A DNA stretch of 64,000 nt, taken from positions 18,183,201-18,247,200 of the forward strand of contig OX463835.1 in NCBI GenBank assembly GCA_949825045.1, given 5' to 3'. Positions 47,803 to 58,030 of the stretch are shown here, in pieces (the stretch's first letter is position 1; each line of letters opens with the position of its first letter). The position numbers were made by a program, and so were the translations under genes. The notes under the pieces were generated by a model, which did no database searches, had not been told where the DNA came from, and was given only the letters and a program-made list of their open reading frames with translations. This stretch comes from Argyresthia goedartella. Lineage: Eukaryota > Arthropoda > Insecta > Lepidoptera > Argyresthiidae.

Positions 47803-48305
47803 TTATTTATTTGGACGGACCCTTTTTTTTTTAATTGAGTTTATTAGTTTTGCCAAATCATCAAATACTACTTTCGTTCCATAATTGTTTATCTGGCCAC
47901 TATATCTATGAAACATATTGTTGTCGTATGTTAAATTCAAATTTGTGTCTAATGCATGCGCATGCTTGTGTTCTTGTAAATCCATATATAAAGCACTGTT
48001 GAAAGTTTCAATCCTCCAGTTGAATAAGTCTGAATGTTCGTTGCATTTAAACGTTGGCACGCACAGTATTACATTCGTATGTTTTATTTTCTGTAGTTCC
48101 TCTCTGATGAGGTATACAAGATCAATATAGTTATTGGTGGTCAAGAAATCTTCTTCTCCAATCATGATGATGCAGTAATCGTCCATCGTAAAATCTTTAA
48201 CATTTTTTTGAGTCTTTTCTAATAGGTAACTAATTCCAGCTCCAGGTGATGAGTAATGTATATACTGCTATTTGGCAGGGTATCTTCAGCCCCTATTTCT
48301 ATTTT
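47803..48305 (-). pseudogene. C-terminal part of ORF1, possible SGNH-esterase-like domain
   Basis: The open segment starting MDDYCIIMIGEEDF (48186) extends upstream without an ATG through SPGAGISYLLEKTQ, with a one-base shift near 48253. The blocks CIIMIGEEDF and VILCVPTFKCN, with hydrophobic strands and a late histidine, are reminiscent of the SGNH-hydrolase ORF1 of CR1-type elements. That assignment is weak and by eye. It lies just upstream of ORF2 on the same strand. Confidence 0.45.
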
Positions 48306-48465
48306 GTTTATTTTAAATTATTCTATTTTCTTAATGTATATTGAAATCTAGTTTAATGAAACTTAGTTCTAATGTACTTTAGATAAAATATTTGAATGTT
48401 CACTCATTCATCTTAGAACTTAATCTAATTAATGATTCGGGTCGTCACTCCCTGTTTGCGCGTCA
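48306..48465. other. Short AT-rich spacer, nothing recognised
   Basis: This is low-complexity sequence between the truncated non-LTR element and the stop codon of the neighbouring 469-codon ORF. No poly-A tract or direct repeat was noted at either edge. Confidence 0.3.
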
Positions 48466-49875
48466 TTAGCGATCGGTCTTTAACATCCGTCTGATGATTG
48501 ATTCGGTTCGATTTTTCATCGATTCTGTAAGACTCGTGAATCGCCGTTCATCTAGTCGTGATGGGATAGCTATTCGGTCGTTGACGTTTGCAATCCAATC
48601 TGGTGGGACTGGAGTAGCGGCTGAAGCACGTAGACAACACCAATTCTGATGTGACCCGCCTACTGCGCCCTTCCGTAACTGGAATCCCATGTAAAATGAT
48701 GATCCCAATGCGGTGTCTGTCTCTCGATTTGCACTGAATGGTGTGACTACCAACTCTGTCCACTTAGCGTTCGCGTTAACGTTCTCGGCCGTGGGTTCAG
48801 TTATAATTAGCAGTGATGACTCACCTTCTAGTGTCAATTTATCAATCGACATCTTCTCAACTCTAAAGGTTGGAAGTGTGCCTAGATAAGCACTGATTGC
48901 ATCTAGTAGACCTGTGTTAAGTCTAGTGTTAGTCACGTTTTCGAAGAAAGCGTCTCCTGTAATTCCTTGAGAATTCAGTAGAACTACTATCTCTTCCTTG
49001 CGTGCTATGCACTGACCCAAGTATCCACTTAGTGCCCTCGTTGCTGCTCTGGCTGCTGGTACTGGTCCGAATGTCGGGACTGGTACTGGTACGACTCCTC
49101 CTGCAATAGCCATTAGCGTGTCCCCTACAATTCCTAAACTCGGGATTTCCTCGTATAGATTGTGGGATGCAACGTCTATAGCTGCTGAAAAGTAGCCTGT
49201 TTTGTTTACCGCCGTTGTGACTGGTAAAACATGGTCACTCAAGAACACAGATTTTCCTGTTTTGTCTTTGTAGTTACCAATGCTGCTGATGTACGCAGCG
49301 ATGGGATAGGGTACGTTGTACTCCTTATCCTTGAACGATCCTAGAAAGTCAACTTCTGTTTGAGTAAGTTGCGTTCTGGCGTTCTTGCCTTTCACATCGA
49401 TCAGTCGTGCCCATAGCAATGATGTTGAGTAATACATCAGCATCTCCTTGGTCATCGTCTTGTTCAATTGTGTGGCATCGGGAACATAGTTTGCATAGAC
49501 TCTCTCGACTATATCGGGTAATCTTGCAAAACTTGGCGTAATCTGCTCGTGCACCGTGAGCTCTCTACATGGTGATTCCGGGCTGAAAATCGCATCGTCT
49601 AGTAAAGACGTGTTCTTTTGAGCGGTCGGTTTATTACCTGCTTCGATGTCTCTTGGTGGTGGAAGCGAATTCGCTTTCGGTCCTCGTTGTTTGTCCGGCT
49701 TTGGTTGGTCTTTCTGAATCTTCCTATCTCCTTTCTTAGTCTTTCCAACTAGATCGGGATTGAATAGTTCTGGTGGACCTTTGTAGCCTGGTGAGATCTT
49801 CTTGATCTCTTCTGGGGTCATAACTCTTCTGTTATCCGCCATTTTGTTGTTGTTGTCAGTTTTCCTCGATAGCAT
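48466..49875 (-). CDS. Intact intronless 469-codon ORF of unknown function; candidate endogenised viral capsid-like gene
   Basis: The frame is open from ATG 49875 (MLSRKTDNNNKMADNRR) to the stop at 48466; a second ATG lies 12 codons in. The first 100 residues are charged and proline/lysine-rich (KKGDRKIQKDQPKPDKQ), likely disordered. The rest is a compact alpha/beta-looking domain with segments such as MYYSTSLLWARLIDV, YPIAAYISSIGNY and PVPVPTFGPVPAARA. There is no signal peptide, transmembrane segment or known transposase/RT motif. A basic disordered N-terminus plus one globular domain, without introns, fits capsid or nucleocapsid proteins of small RNA viruses (partiti-like is my best guess). 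I cannot confirm it. It sits between a non-LTR element and a hAT remnant. It has no internal stop despite the decayed surroundings. Confidence 0.55.
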   Translation of the reverse strand: MLSRKTDNNNKMADNRRVMTPEEIKKISPGYKGPPELFNPDLVGKTKKGDRKIQKDQPKPDKQRGPKANSLPPPRDIEAGNKPTAQKNTSLLDDAIFSPESPCRELTVHEQITPSFARLPDIVERVYANYVPDATQLNKTMTKEMLMYYSTSLLWARLIDVKGKNARTQLTQTEVDFLGSFKDKEYNVPYPIAAYISSIGNYKDKTGKSVFLSDHVLPVTTAVNKTGYFSAAIDVASHNLYEEIPSLGIVGDTLMAIAGGVVPVPVPTFGPVPAARAATRALSGYLGQCIARKEEIVVLLNSQGITGDAFFENVTNTRLNTGLLDAISAYLGTLPTFRVEKMSIDKLTLEGESSLLIITEPTAENVNANAKWTELVVTPFSANRETDTALGSSFYMGFQLRKGAVGGSHQNWCCLRASAATPVPPDWIANVNDRIAIPSRLDERRFTSLTESMKNRTESIIRRMLKTDR

Positions 49876-50087
49876 ACAGCGTAGGTTAAAATGTCAATTT
49901 GTTTTTATTGGGGTCTGACGGCCCTGAAATTAGTCCTTTTAGACCATTTTTTACTTTTAAATAATTGGGGTTGCCATAGATCACCCTCTAATCCAAGCGT
50001 AAGGAATGCTTTGTTATTCCAAGCGTACTCTATGTTTATTAATAACAATTTTACACCAGGCTTACTCCGAGTTTAACCTGAGAGTAA

Positions 50088-51115
50088 CTAGTCTGAGAGT
50101 AAGGAAGGATTAACAACAGAATAGAGTGTTTTTATTAATAAGACGGTAAGAGATTTATCTGATAGCCGATTCCTTATTTTAGTAACAAAATTACTGGATA
50201 GCGAGAAAACCCTTTCATTTTCGGTAGATGTTGGTTTAACTGTCAACAAAGCTTTATATAAATTTTCAAGATTGGCTGAACGTTTACCTGTTGATTCAAA
50301 ATGAGTGAATTCTTTTCTTATCAAGGTTCTGGTGATTTGAGCTTCTGTATTTTTGGAAGTCCCTGCAGTCTCTATAGCCCGTTGCAGCAATAGCTCAAAA
50401 TTGGTCTCTTGTTCATCGTCTGGTGTAGCTTGGAGTTGAACATCATCCGTTTCATTTGAGGTTGAGGTGGACGGATATAGTCTCGTGTAAAGCTCCTCTG
50501 TAAATTTGATTAAAGCGTTTTTGGTGCAGTTGCTTGGCAGTCTTTCATTTTCATTTTGAATTGAAGCCGGGTTATGAAGATACTTGATTAAAGTAATCAA
50601 ATTAATGTTTCGCCTTTCACGTTTGCCGATTTCGTTTGCCAAATTTTCCAAAAACTTTTTCGCTAAATCGTTGTCCATCGACTCCAGTTTATCAAACAGC
50701 ACTTCTATTATTGCTTCCGATGTCAGTAAAGTAGCATCTTTTCTTGATAAAGCTTCAACAGACAATTTGACTGGTTGCAAAATATCCACGATTGATTGTA
50801 AAATAGGTATGTTATCGTCATACCACATTGCAGACATATTTAAATCAATCAAAGACTTCTTGATGGCATTTTTGAGTTTGAGAAATCTTTCCACCATTTG
50901 CATCATTGAATTCCATCTTATTCGTACATCCAACAATAGGTTTAGCTCGTGGCCGAATTCCTCTTTCACGTATTTTTGAAGAGAGATATTTTTTAATGGA
51001 CTTTTTCGAAAAAGTTTTACAAGCGCTCGAGTTTTTATTTTATCAACGGTCTCCTCAGAAATTATATCTTTTGTATTTGTGTTGGAATCCGGCCTGTTGT
51101 GTCCACATTTCTGTT
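50088..51115 (-). pseudogene. hAT-type transposase, C-terminal part
   Basis: The frame is open on the minus strand from about 51115 (KCGHNRPDSNTNTK) to the stop at 50088, although the first in-frame start-like codon is a GTG near 50969. The segment LLDVRIRWNSMMQMVERFLKL is the W-N-S-M motif region of hAT transposases. The end (TSTENERVFSLSSNFVTKIRNRL) is the hAT dimerisation domain (Dimer_Tnp_hAT). The BED finger and first catalytic aspartate are missing, so it is an N-truncated copy. hAT enzymes make 8-bp target duplications; none could be placed here. Confidence 0.75.
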
Positions 51116-51740
51116 TAGCTGGAAGCGTGCCTTATCGTTGTATCGCGTGACAACAGACTCTATATCACCCTATAGTATAGGAACGTCATGTAATTTCTGG
51201 TAACGACGTGTTTCTTTAATTGTAAAATGGCTTTGGATTGTTACATCGTCGGCTGCAATGCGCATAATATCATAATCTTTATTAATGATTTATTAAATAA
51301 CTCGAAAAAATATTGGATACCATAACATACTAAAAATGTTGAATTCTAGAAAGACTAATTGAGATTTTAAAAATAAAAAGTTTATCACCATGTTCAGAGC
51401 AGCCACGAGACAAATGAGCTTGTTATATTGTTACACGAGCCCCGATAACTCCGAACTTTTATCTCCAGCTAGAATAAAAACTATTTGTAAGGTAACATCA
51501 TCTTATTGCCACCAAGGCGATAAATCCCGCCACCTTCCATCGTTATCTGTGATCTCTCAGAAACCCGAAACCGAAAACATGCTCGCTGAGCACACACTGG
51601 TTAACTATTCATCCGATGTCTAGAAGAGAAATGTATTGAACAAAAGAGTCAGCATCCGACTACACTATTTCTCACTACATCGGCCGATGTAATCAGAGAA
51701 GACGACGTGTCGCGTTTATTTATGTATGAGAGGGGCGCGG
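51116..51740. other. No gene seen between the hAT remnant and the gypsy copy
   Basis: The sequence is AT-rich. A 77-codon plus-strand frame at 51390-51623 has no recognisable motif and looks like chance. Confidence 0.3.
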
Positions 51741-51744
51741 GCGA

Positions 51745-52393
51745 GGGTGGCAGCGGCGGCGGCGCGCCGCGGCGCTGGCGGGGCTGGCGCGCGGGCAGCG
51801 GCGGCGCGGCCGGGGGCCGCGGCTCGGGCTCGGGCAGGTCGGGTGTACAAAGGCGTCCACCTTGTGGCGCGTGTGGCGATTACAAGTGCAGGCCGGGGGC
51901 TTGTCCAGCCTATGGTGTCGAGTGTTTCATGTGCAAAAATCATGGGCACTTTGCTAGGATGTGTAAAGTGGGCGAACGATCGCCGTAAAAGGTAAATGAA
52001 ATTGAGTGCTATGTGGAGCAGGATGGCGAATCGAATGACAGCTGTGAGTCGTTTCATATCTCGGTTATATCAAGGCGGAATACGCCGTCTTCTGATAAAT
52101 GGTATGAAAATCTTCACTGTGCGAATGGTACGGAGCGTTTCAAGTTGGACACTGGTGCAGACATTAACTTGATTTCAATTGAAACCTTTTTGCGTCTTGG
52201 ATTTGATCCAAAAATTTTGATGAAAAATCAAAAAGTTAGGGTAGAATCATACACGGGCAACATAATACCCTTGAAGGGCATTTGTGAGCTGGAGTGGTGT
52301 TACAACGGTGATAAGCATAATTTAAAATTTGGCGTGGCTGATATGAATTGTGAAAGCGTACTGGGAAAGTATGCATGTGAATCATTGGGATAA
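51745..52393 (+). pseudogene. Gypsy gag C-terminus (zinc knuckles) and aspartic protease
   Basis: A Gly/Arg-rich low-complexity run leads to CGACGDYKCRPGAC and the knuckle CFMCKNHGHFARMC (C-x2-C-x4-H-x4-C), which packages RNA. A TAA at 51986-51988 replaces a lysine codon present in the minus-strand copy at 56.8 kb. The retropepsin follows with its active site in FKLDTGADINLIS. The protease region ends at a second TAA just after GKYACESLG (52391-52393). Both stops are substitutions; the reading frame itself is otherwise kept. Confidence 0.8.
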
Positions 52394-53705
52394 GTAAGTC
52401 GAATGAATTCGGTAAAGGTTAATGAATATTCGGACCTATTTCACGGGTTGGGTTGCCTTCCAGGAGTTTATCACATTGTTGTCGATAAGTCAATAAAACC
52501 AGTGGTCTGTGCGCCTCGTAAGATACCGTTTGCATTGCGCGACAGACTGAATGCTGAATTAAATAAAATGATTCAATTAGGAGTAATTCGTAAGGTCAGT
52601 TATCCGACGCGTTGGTTGTAGCGGCTAAGAAGAATAACGGCATTAGAGTTTGTTTAGATCCGCGGCCGCTGAACAATGCCATTCAACGAGCTCATTTTCA
52701 AATGCCTACAGTTAATGAGCTGGCAACGCAATTCAAGGGAGCTCAGCTGTTTAGTGTTTTAGATGCCAATCCTGGGTTTTGGATGTTGAGAATAGATGAT
52801 ACTAGCGCGGATCTCTGTACATTTAGCACACCTTTTGGGAGATATCAATTTTTGAGACTTCCTTACGGAATAAATTGTGCATCTGACGTATTTCATGGTA
52901 AAATGCGTCAGCTATTAGAGGATCTGGAAGGGGTTGATAGTTTTGTAGATGATATTATTGTATGGGGTAGGTCTACCCAAGAGCATGATGAAAGGCTCGA
53001 TGCATTATTGCGCCGGGCGCGAGAAATTAATATAAAATTCAACAAATCGAAATGCAAGATAGGTGTAAAGGAAGTTGTTTACCTAGGACACATATTTGAT
53101 AAGAATGGCTTGCGGCCAGACAATAACAAAGTCAAAGCTATCAATGAAATGCCGGTGCCTACAGACAGAAAAGCACTAGAAATATTCTTAGGGGCAGTTA
53201 ATTATCTTGCTAGATATATACCTAACTACTCTGAACATGCGTCGCCATTAACGGGTTTATTAAAGAAAGAAACGATCTGGTGCTGGGAAGATGGTCACCA
53301 AAAAGCATTTGAGTCATTGCGTGCGTTAGTGTGCTCGGCGCCGGTGCTAGCGCTGTACGACGTGGCGCGACCTGTACTGCTGAGCGTGGACGCGAGCGCC
53401 GAGGAGCTTGGCGCGGTCATCATGCAGGACGGCCGCCCGGTCGAGTACGCCTCGCGCACGCTCACAGACACGCAGCGTAGATATGCTCAAATAGAGAAGG
53501 AACTTCTCGCGATCGTTTTTGCATGTGAGAGGTTCCACCAATACATATTTGGTAGAGATAACATAATAGTCGAAAGTGACCACATACCACTGGAAAGCAT
53601 TTTTAAGAAGCCATTGATGTCAGTCCCAGTACGCTTACAGCGGATGATGCTCCGCCTGCAGGGATATGATCTCAAGGTAGTCTATAAACCGGGCAAGTTT
53701 ATGTA
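52394..53705 (+). pseudogene. Gypsy reverse transcriptase and RNase H
   Basis: RT starts from SDLFHGLGCLPGVYH. A 13-bp deletion near 52609 shifts the frame (codons for TPWVN lost); it reopens at 52612. Motif A is LDANPGFWML (serine to proline next to the catalytic aspartate), motif C is SFVDDIIVWG, and the thumb (YLGHIFDKNGLRPD) is present. RNase H has LSVDASAEELGAV, IEKELLAIVFACERF and VESDHIPLESIF. The frame then runs into a Tc1-like element at TA 53704-53705. This copy shows what lies downstream of GRSTQEH in the native element (DERLDALL), so it fixes array junction A exactly. Confidence 0.85.
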
Positions 53706-53909
53706 CAATCGGCAAAGAAGTTCGGTTTGCAGGGCACACAAATGCCACTCTTTGTGTGCGTAACGTTGCGACACGAATCGCTGACTTGAATGTGTGTGCG
53801 TTACATTGGTCGTCACAGCACAGTCACAGATATTATAATACTGTCTGAGCATACAATCACTATGTGTCTTCGTTGAATATAAGACTAGTTTTTACCGCTT
53901 CCTACAGAG

Positions 53910-53983
53910 TGGACGATAGCCCAACGGGTTAGATGCCAGACTAATGACTTTGAGGTATTGAGTTCGATCCTCTATCAAGGAGG
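53910..53983 (+). other. tRNA-like module in the left arm of the Tc1 element
   Basis: ATAGCCCAACGGGTTAGATG resembles a tRNA box A/D-arm. GAGTTCGATCC is a good box B/T-arm, about 45 bp further on. The anticodon and acceptor stems pair poorly, so it is not a working tRNA gene. A diverged copy lies in inverted orientation in the right arm. Confidence 0.6.
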
Positions 53984-54059
53984 GAAAAAGCATGGTGATG
54001 TTTTTTTTTAGATACTTTTTTTTAATTATTATTGATCAGACCAAATATTTATTCTAGAT

Positions 54060-54171
54060 TAAGGGCCGGTTTCACCACTGCTGATGAAGCCTATCTGCCA
54101 GTTAAACTTAGATTTTTGTATGGCGTTATTTGACAGATAGGCTTTATCAGCATGTGGTGAAACCAGCCTTA
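54060..54171. mobile_element. Foldback MITE nested in the Tc1 element
   Basis: About 112 bp with inverted ends: AAGGGCCGGTTTCACCAC at the left, and the complement of GTGGTGAAACCAGCCTT at the right. The arms continue through GCTGAT and AGCCTATCTG. TTA at both edges could be a 3-bp Harbinger-type target duplication. Non-coding. Confidence 0.75.
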
Positions 54172-54443
54172 TTTTTTTCATAATAAAACAAAATTATATT
54201 TCGTCCTAATAATAATTTATTACTAGTTTGTTATAATAAACTACACTTAATTTACTTATTTTAGTTTTAGTCAGACAAGGACAGATGTCGCAGTTGATGA
54301 TATATAAGCTATGAATCAACATGCTAAGCAATTAGAAATTATGTGATAACTTCTAACCTGAAGTAGCAATAACATCATAGACATATAAATCACCTTATCT
54401 TATGATAACACAAAGCTTTCACATATTAATGGTTATGTTTTAT

Positions 54444-55554
54444 TTAATATCTTAGTGGAGCTCCTTCTCTTACTATTATTTGTTGTAGTCTACTTCTCAT
54501 GCCAGTGACCATATTCCAACACATGTCAGTGCCTCGCATTATCTCCCAGGTTGAAGTAACAACTTCATCTAAATTAGACCTAGATCTCACATTCGATGGA
54601 TCCCAATTGAGCACCATATGTCCCCATAGATTTTCGATGGGGTTTAAATCAGGGCTTTTAGAAGGCCAGTCAATAACTGTCAAGGATTCTTGCTTGTTAA
54701 ACCATTCTTGCACAATATGGGCGCGATGCACAGCGCAATTGTCATGGACAAAGTATATATGCTCATCCGGATATACAGTTCGTACGGTTGGTAACATGAC
54801 GTTCTGTAAAATATCCAAGTATCCTTGAGCAGTGTTGCGAGCACTCACTTGCACTAATTCACCGGGGCCCATCGACGACATCCATCCCCAATATCCCAAA
54901 GTAATACGGCCACTACACCTGCACGGTAGAATGTTTGCTAAACTATATCGTTCATTATTTCTTCTCCACAGTATTTTACGCCCATCCTTGTCTGATCTAA
55001 AAGTCTTTTCATCACTAAAAACAACAACATTATTACACCAATCAAAGTCCAAATATTCACGGGCAAACCGCACTCTGTCTTCACGATGCTCATTAGACAT
55101 CATAATCTTCTTCGCTGGTCTCCGACATCTTAAACCATCAGCTCGTAAGTGATTGCGAACTGTTTGTAGTGTTACATTATGAAGTGTCGCCGTAGACCGG
55201 GTGCTGGCAAACGGATTGCTGTTATGCGCTGCAATGATGTCGCGATGGCGATCAGATGCAGCTGTGTAGGCTACAGGCTGTGGGCCTGGTCGACGACTTT
55301 CAACATGTCCAGAATCTGCATACCTATGAACCCACAGTTGCACTGTTCTTCTCTGTAAAATAAGAAAAAAATACAATGAAGTAGTAACACAAGGTATAAT
55401 TATAATCATAATTTATAAAAAACCTTCAAATTTATTTTTTATATGCATAACTCACCGATATCATTAAACGTCGTGCTATCTCGCTAATTGAAATGTTTTG
55501 TTCATACAAAACAATGATTTCCGCCTTTTTAAAAGTGGATAGATGACTTTCCAT
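54444..55554 (-). CDS. Tc1/mariner-type transposase, two exons
   Basis: Exon 1 is 55456-55554 (33 codons, ATG at the complement of 55552-55554, donor GTGAGT). Exon 2 is 54444-55352 (acceptor TTTTACAG), in phase 0, for about 335 residues. The N-terminus (FKKAEIIVLYEQNISISEIARRL) is a helix-turn-helix, followed by a second DNA-binding helix region in exon 2 (RRTVQLWVHRYADSG). The catalytic triad is FSDEKTF, FVHDNCAVH and PDLNPIENLWG. Length and motif spacing are normal, and no lesion was found, so the element may be autonomous. The intron of about 100 bp is less usual for Tc1-like genes. Confidence 0.85.
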
Positions 55555-55802
55555 GATAGATAACAAATCTCAATCACAATTTACAAGGAACGAAATGCAA
55601 TACAACTAATGCTGAGAGCGCGCAGACGCAAAACAATTTTAAAGAGGGTAGCTGTTACATTTTAAATAAAGAAGGTAGACTATGGCCTTTTTACCGGGCA
55701 AGTTTACAACTCTTCGAACTCTAGTTTGGTTAAACAATTGTAATCAATTTATATTCGATGCTATGTGAATTTAATAATACTCGTAGCTTCTAAAAAATAA
55801 TT

Positions 55803-55872
55803 TCCTTTGAGGGATCGAACCTTTATCTACATATCGTAATTCTAGCACCTAATCCACTAGGCTATCGACTAC
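55803..55872 (-). other. tRNA-like module in the right arm of the Tc1 element
   Basis: On the minus strand GTCGATAGCCTAGTGGATTAGG (box-A-like) and AAAGGTTCGATCCC (box-B-like) align with the left module over about 60 bp. Both modules point towards the element's interior. Confidence 0.6.
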
Positions 55873-56057
55873 TTTGCATAAAGCTGTGAAAACTTGCGTC
55901 ATAATCAATGAATGTATGGGATCAGAAAAACGCACACAGACGCGACATTAACACGAATACTGTGTTAGTGTGCATTGCTAATCGTAGCTATTGGCAACGT
56001 TACGCACACAAAGACTGGTGTTTGTGTGCCCTGCAAACCGATCTTCTTTGTCGTGTG

Positions 56058-56342
56058 TACATACCGGATACATTGTCGCGTGCACCGTTGCCGGATTTGT
56101 ATGATAATAGTTTAAGTGATGAAATTTTATTTCAAGTACAAATGTTAGTTGAAACATCAAAGGTTTCAAATAAAAAAATGGTATTAATTAAAAAAGAAAG
56201 TAGATCTGATAACACGTTTTCGATGTTGGCTGATTGTATAAAAAATGGTTGGCCTAAGAATAAATGTGATGTATTAACTGATTTGCATGTTTATTGGTCG
56301 TATAGGGATGAGATGTTTTTAATTGATGACGTAGTTTTTAAG
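56058..56342 (+). pseudogene. Gypsy pol continuation between RNase H and integrase
   Basis: After the TA at 56058-56059 the pol frame resumes with IPDTLSRAPLPDLYDNSL. It continues through CDVLTDLHVYWSYRDEMF to VVFK, the segment before the integrase H2C2 zinc finger. It then meets unrelated GC-rich filler and an inverted gag-protease copy. The integrase is lost. Confidence 0.8.
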
Positions 56343-56396
56343 AGTGACCCGAGGACACAAGCTGCCAGTGGTAGCGGCACGGCACCAGGTGCCTCG

Positions 56397-57677
56397 TTCA
56401 TTAACGTTTACCGAATTCATTCGACTTACTAATCCCAATGATTCACATGCATACTTTCCCAGTACGCTTTCACAATTCATATCAGCCACGCCAAATTTTA
56501 AATTATGCTTATCACCGTTGTAACACCACTTCAGCTCACAAATGCCCTTCAAGGGTATTATGTTGCCCGTGTATGATTCTACCCTAACTTTTTGATTTTT
56601 CATCAAAATTTTTGGATCAAATCCAAGACGCAAAAAGATTTCAATTGAAATCAAGTTAATGTCTGCACCAGTGTCCAACTTGAAACGCTCCGTACCATTC
56701 GCACAGTGAAGATTTTCATACCATTTATCAGAAGACGGCGTATTCCGCCTTGATATAACCGAGATATGAAACGACTCACAGCTGTCATCCGATTCGCCAT
56801 CCTGCTCCACATAGCACTCAATTTCATTTACCTTTTTCGGCGATCGTTCGCCCACTTTACATATCCTAGCAAAGTGCCCATGATTTTTGCACATGAAACA
56901 CTCGACACCATAGGCTGGACAAGCCCCCAGCCTGCACTTGTAATCGCCACACGCGCCACACGGTGGACGCCTTTGTACACCCGACCTCCCCGAGCCCGAG
57001 CCGCGGCCCCCGGCCGCGCCGCCGCTGCCCGCGCGCCAGCCCCGCCAGCGCCGCGGCACGCCGCCGCCGCTGCCTCGCACTGCCTGCGTTGCAACTGCAT
57101 CCACTTGAACAGACCCCAGGCCTGCTTTGCGATCCAGCTGACGACTGCCATCCGATGACACCTCGTCTGCTTGGCATATTTTGACGGCCTTGTCGAGAGT
57201 TAGCTCTTCAGTCCGCAACATCCGATCTCTCACCAATGAATTTCTAACTCCGCACACGATCCGATCCCTGATCAGACCTTCCTCCAACAATGAAAACTCG
57301 CAATACTTGCTCAGCAGCTTCAGCGCCGTAACGTACTGATTAATTGATTCACCAGTCTCTTGGTTTCGAGTGAAAAAATTATACCTCGATAGTGCTATGT
57401 TCGGTTTGGTTCCAAAATGGCGGTCAAATTTCTTGATCACAGTGTTGACGTCATCCGCCGATTCAGTTGCGCTGTGCGTAAATGTTTGAAACACATCGAA
57501 ACCATCCGGCCCAATCAAGTTAATCATCAAGCTGGCTTGAATTGCCGGTTCTTCCTTATGCACCCCGGATGCCTTTAAAAACATTTGGAATTGCGTTTTC
57601 CATCGCTGCCATGCGTCGGCCCGGCCGACGGGGCTGCCGTCCATACTCAGTTCCGGTGGTGGTCTTGCGTGTTCCAT
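56397..57677 (-). pseudogene. Gypsy gag and protease, minus strand, open frame joined head-to-head to the plus copy
   Basis: The frame starts at ATG 57677 (MEHARPPPELSMDG) and stays open through a Ty3/gypsy gag capsid-like domain (WQRWKTQFQMFLKASG, FDRHFGTKPNI, ETGESINQYVTALKLL). A Gly/Arg-rich run, the knuckle CFMCKNHGHFARIC and the protease (FKLDTGADINLIS) follow, up to NVNE. Unlike the plus copy it has no stop. The junction near 56397 joins it to filler and the inverted pol, adding a foreign tail of about 26 codons. It is the best-preserved gag of this family in the window. Confidence 0.8.
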
Positions 57678-57772
57678 CTTACGAAATATATGCCGCTCGT
57701 GAAATTAAGTCTTAACACAATAAGCCCGATACTTGAATCGCCTAGCAAACACTTTATTTCTTGATTTATAAA

Positions 57773-57787
57773 CCACCGCTGTCACCA
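57773..57787 (-). promoter_or_regulatory. Candidate primer-binding site of the minus-strand gypsy copy
   Basis: On the minus strand the sequence reads ...CACTACA then TGGTGACAGCGGTGG, about 95 nt upstream of the gag ATG. A CA end followed by TGG is the usual LTR end/primer-binding-site layout. The matching tRNA was not identified. Confidence 0.4.
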
Positions 57788-58030
57788 TGTAGTGAAACAC
57801 CGAGAGTAGGACAACAACTGATTTATTATAATAATAATTGCAGACTACCCACAACACCAGTAAACAATAATATTTTCGTTTTGTATCGAAATAGTAAAAC
57901 AGCAGGCGGTCGCAGAAAATTCGGTCCAGAAGAGAAAAAATATGACACTGACATTTGGCCATCAGCCAATAAGGACGTTTTAAGTGTTGCCAGTAAAAGT
58001 GCTAAAGATCGTTCAGAAATATAAAAAAAC
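57788..58030 (-). repeat. Possible gypsy LTR (3' part), outer boundary not set
   Basis: Sequence adjoining the candidate primer-binding site includes AATAAATCAGTTG on the minus strand and ends in CA at 57788. No second LTR copy occurs in the window, so the outer boundary cannot be fixed. Confidence 0.3.

Larger units (their letters stand above)
44640..48305 (-). mobile_element. CR1/Jockey-like non-LTR retrotransposon, 5' truncated
   Basis: Minus-strand order: the end of ORF1 (48305-47803), ORF2 with endonuclease and RT (47788-44883), a short 3' UTR, and an ATTTGT-type simple-repeat tail at 44640-44672. Repeat-tailed 3' ends suit the CR1/Jockey superfamily. The 5' end of ORF1 is missing. Confidence 0.8.
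53706..56057 (-). mobile_element. Complete Tc1-like DNA transposon (2,352 bp) with 64-bp terminal inverted repeats and TA target duplication
   Basis: The ends 53706-53769 and 55994-56057 are imperfect inverted repeats of 64 bp (sharing CGGTTTGCAGGGCACACAAA). TA flanks both sides (53704-53705 and 56058-56059), and the gypsy frame is continuous if the insert is skipped. Inside are a transposase gene with one intron, a tRNA-like module next to each end, and a nested foldback MITE. Confidence 0.9.
51745..56396 (+). mobile_element. Ty3/gypsy retrotransposon fragment (gag end to pre-integrase), plus strand, split by a Tc1 element
   Basis: The fragment is collinear with the array's gypsy family. 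It has a Gly/Arg-rich gag end and zinc knuckles (from 51745), protease, RT and RNase H (to 53705), a Tc1-type insertion (53706-56057), and continuation at 56060-56342. It ends at an inversion junction near 56396 with about 50 bp of GC-rich filler of unknown origin. No LTRs are visible on this fragment. Confidence 0.85.

Noticed and set aside
50126..50150. Match of TTATTAATAAGACGG to the inverted motif near 40735 as shared terminal repeats
   Set aside because: At 50 kb the sequence is inside hAT coding sequence; the shared stretch is short and AT-rich, and no consistent element ends could be built from it.
51716..52057. Alanine/arginine-rich frames around 51.7-52.1 kb and 56.8-57.2 kb
   Set aside because: They are alternative readings of the GC-rich gag Gly/Arg run; the gag frame itself continues into recognisable zinc knuckles and protease.
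53910..53983. Functional tRNA gene
   Set aside because: Box A and B are tRNA-like, but the acceptor and anticodon stems do not pair well and a diverged inverted copy exists in the same transposon.
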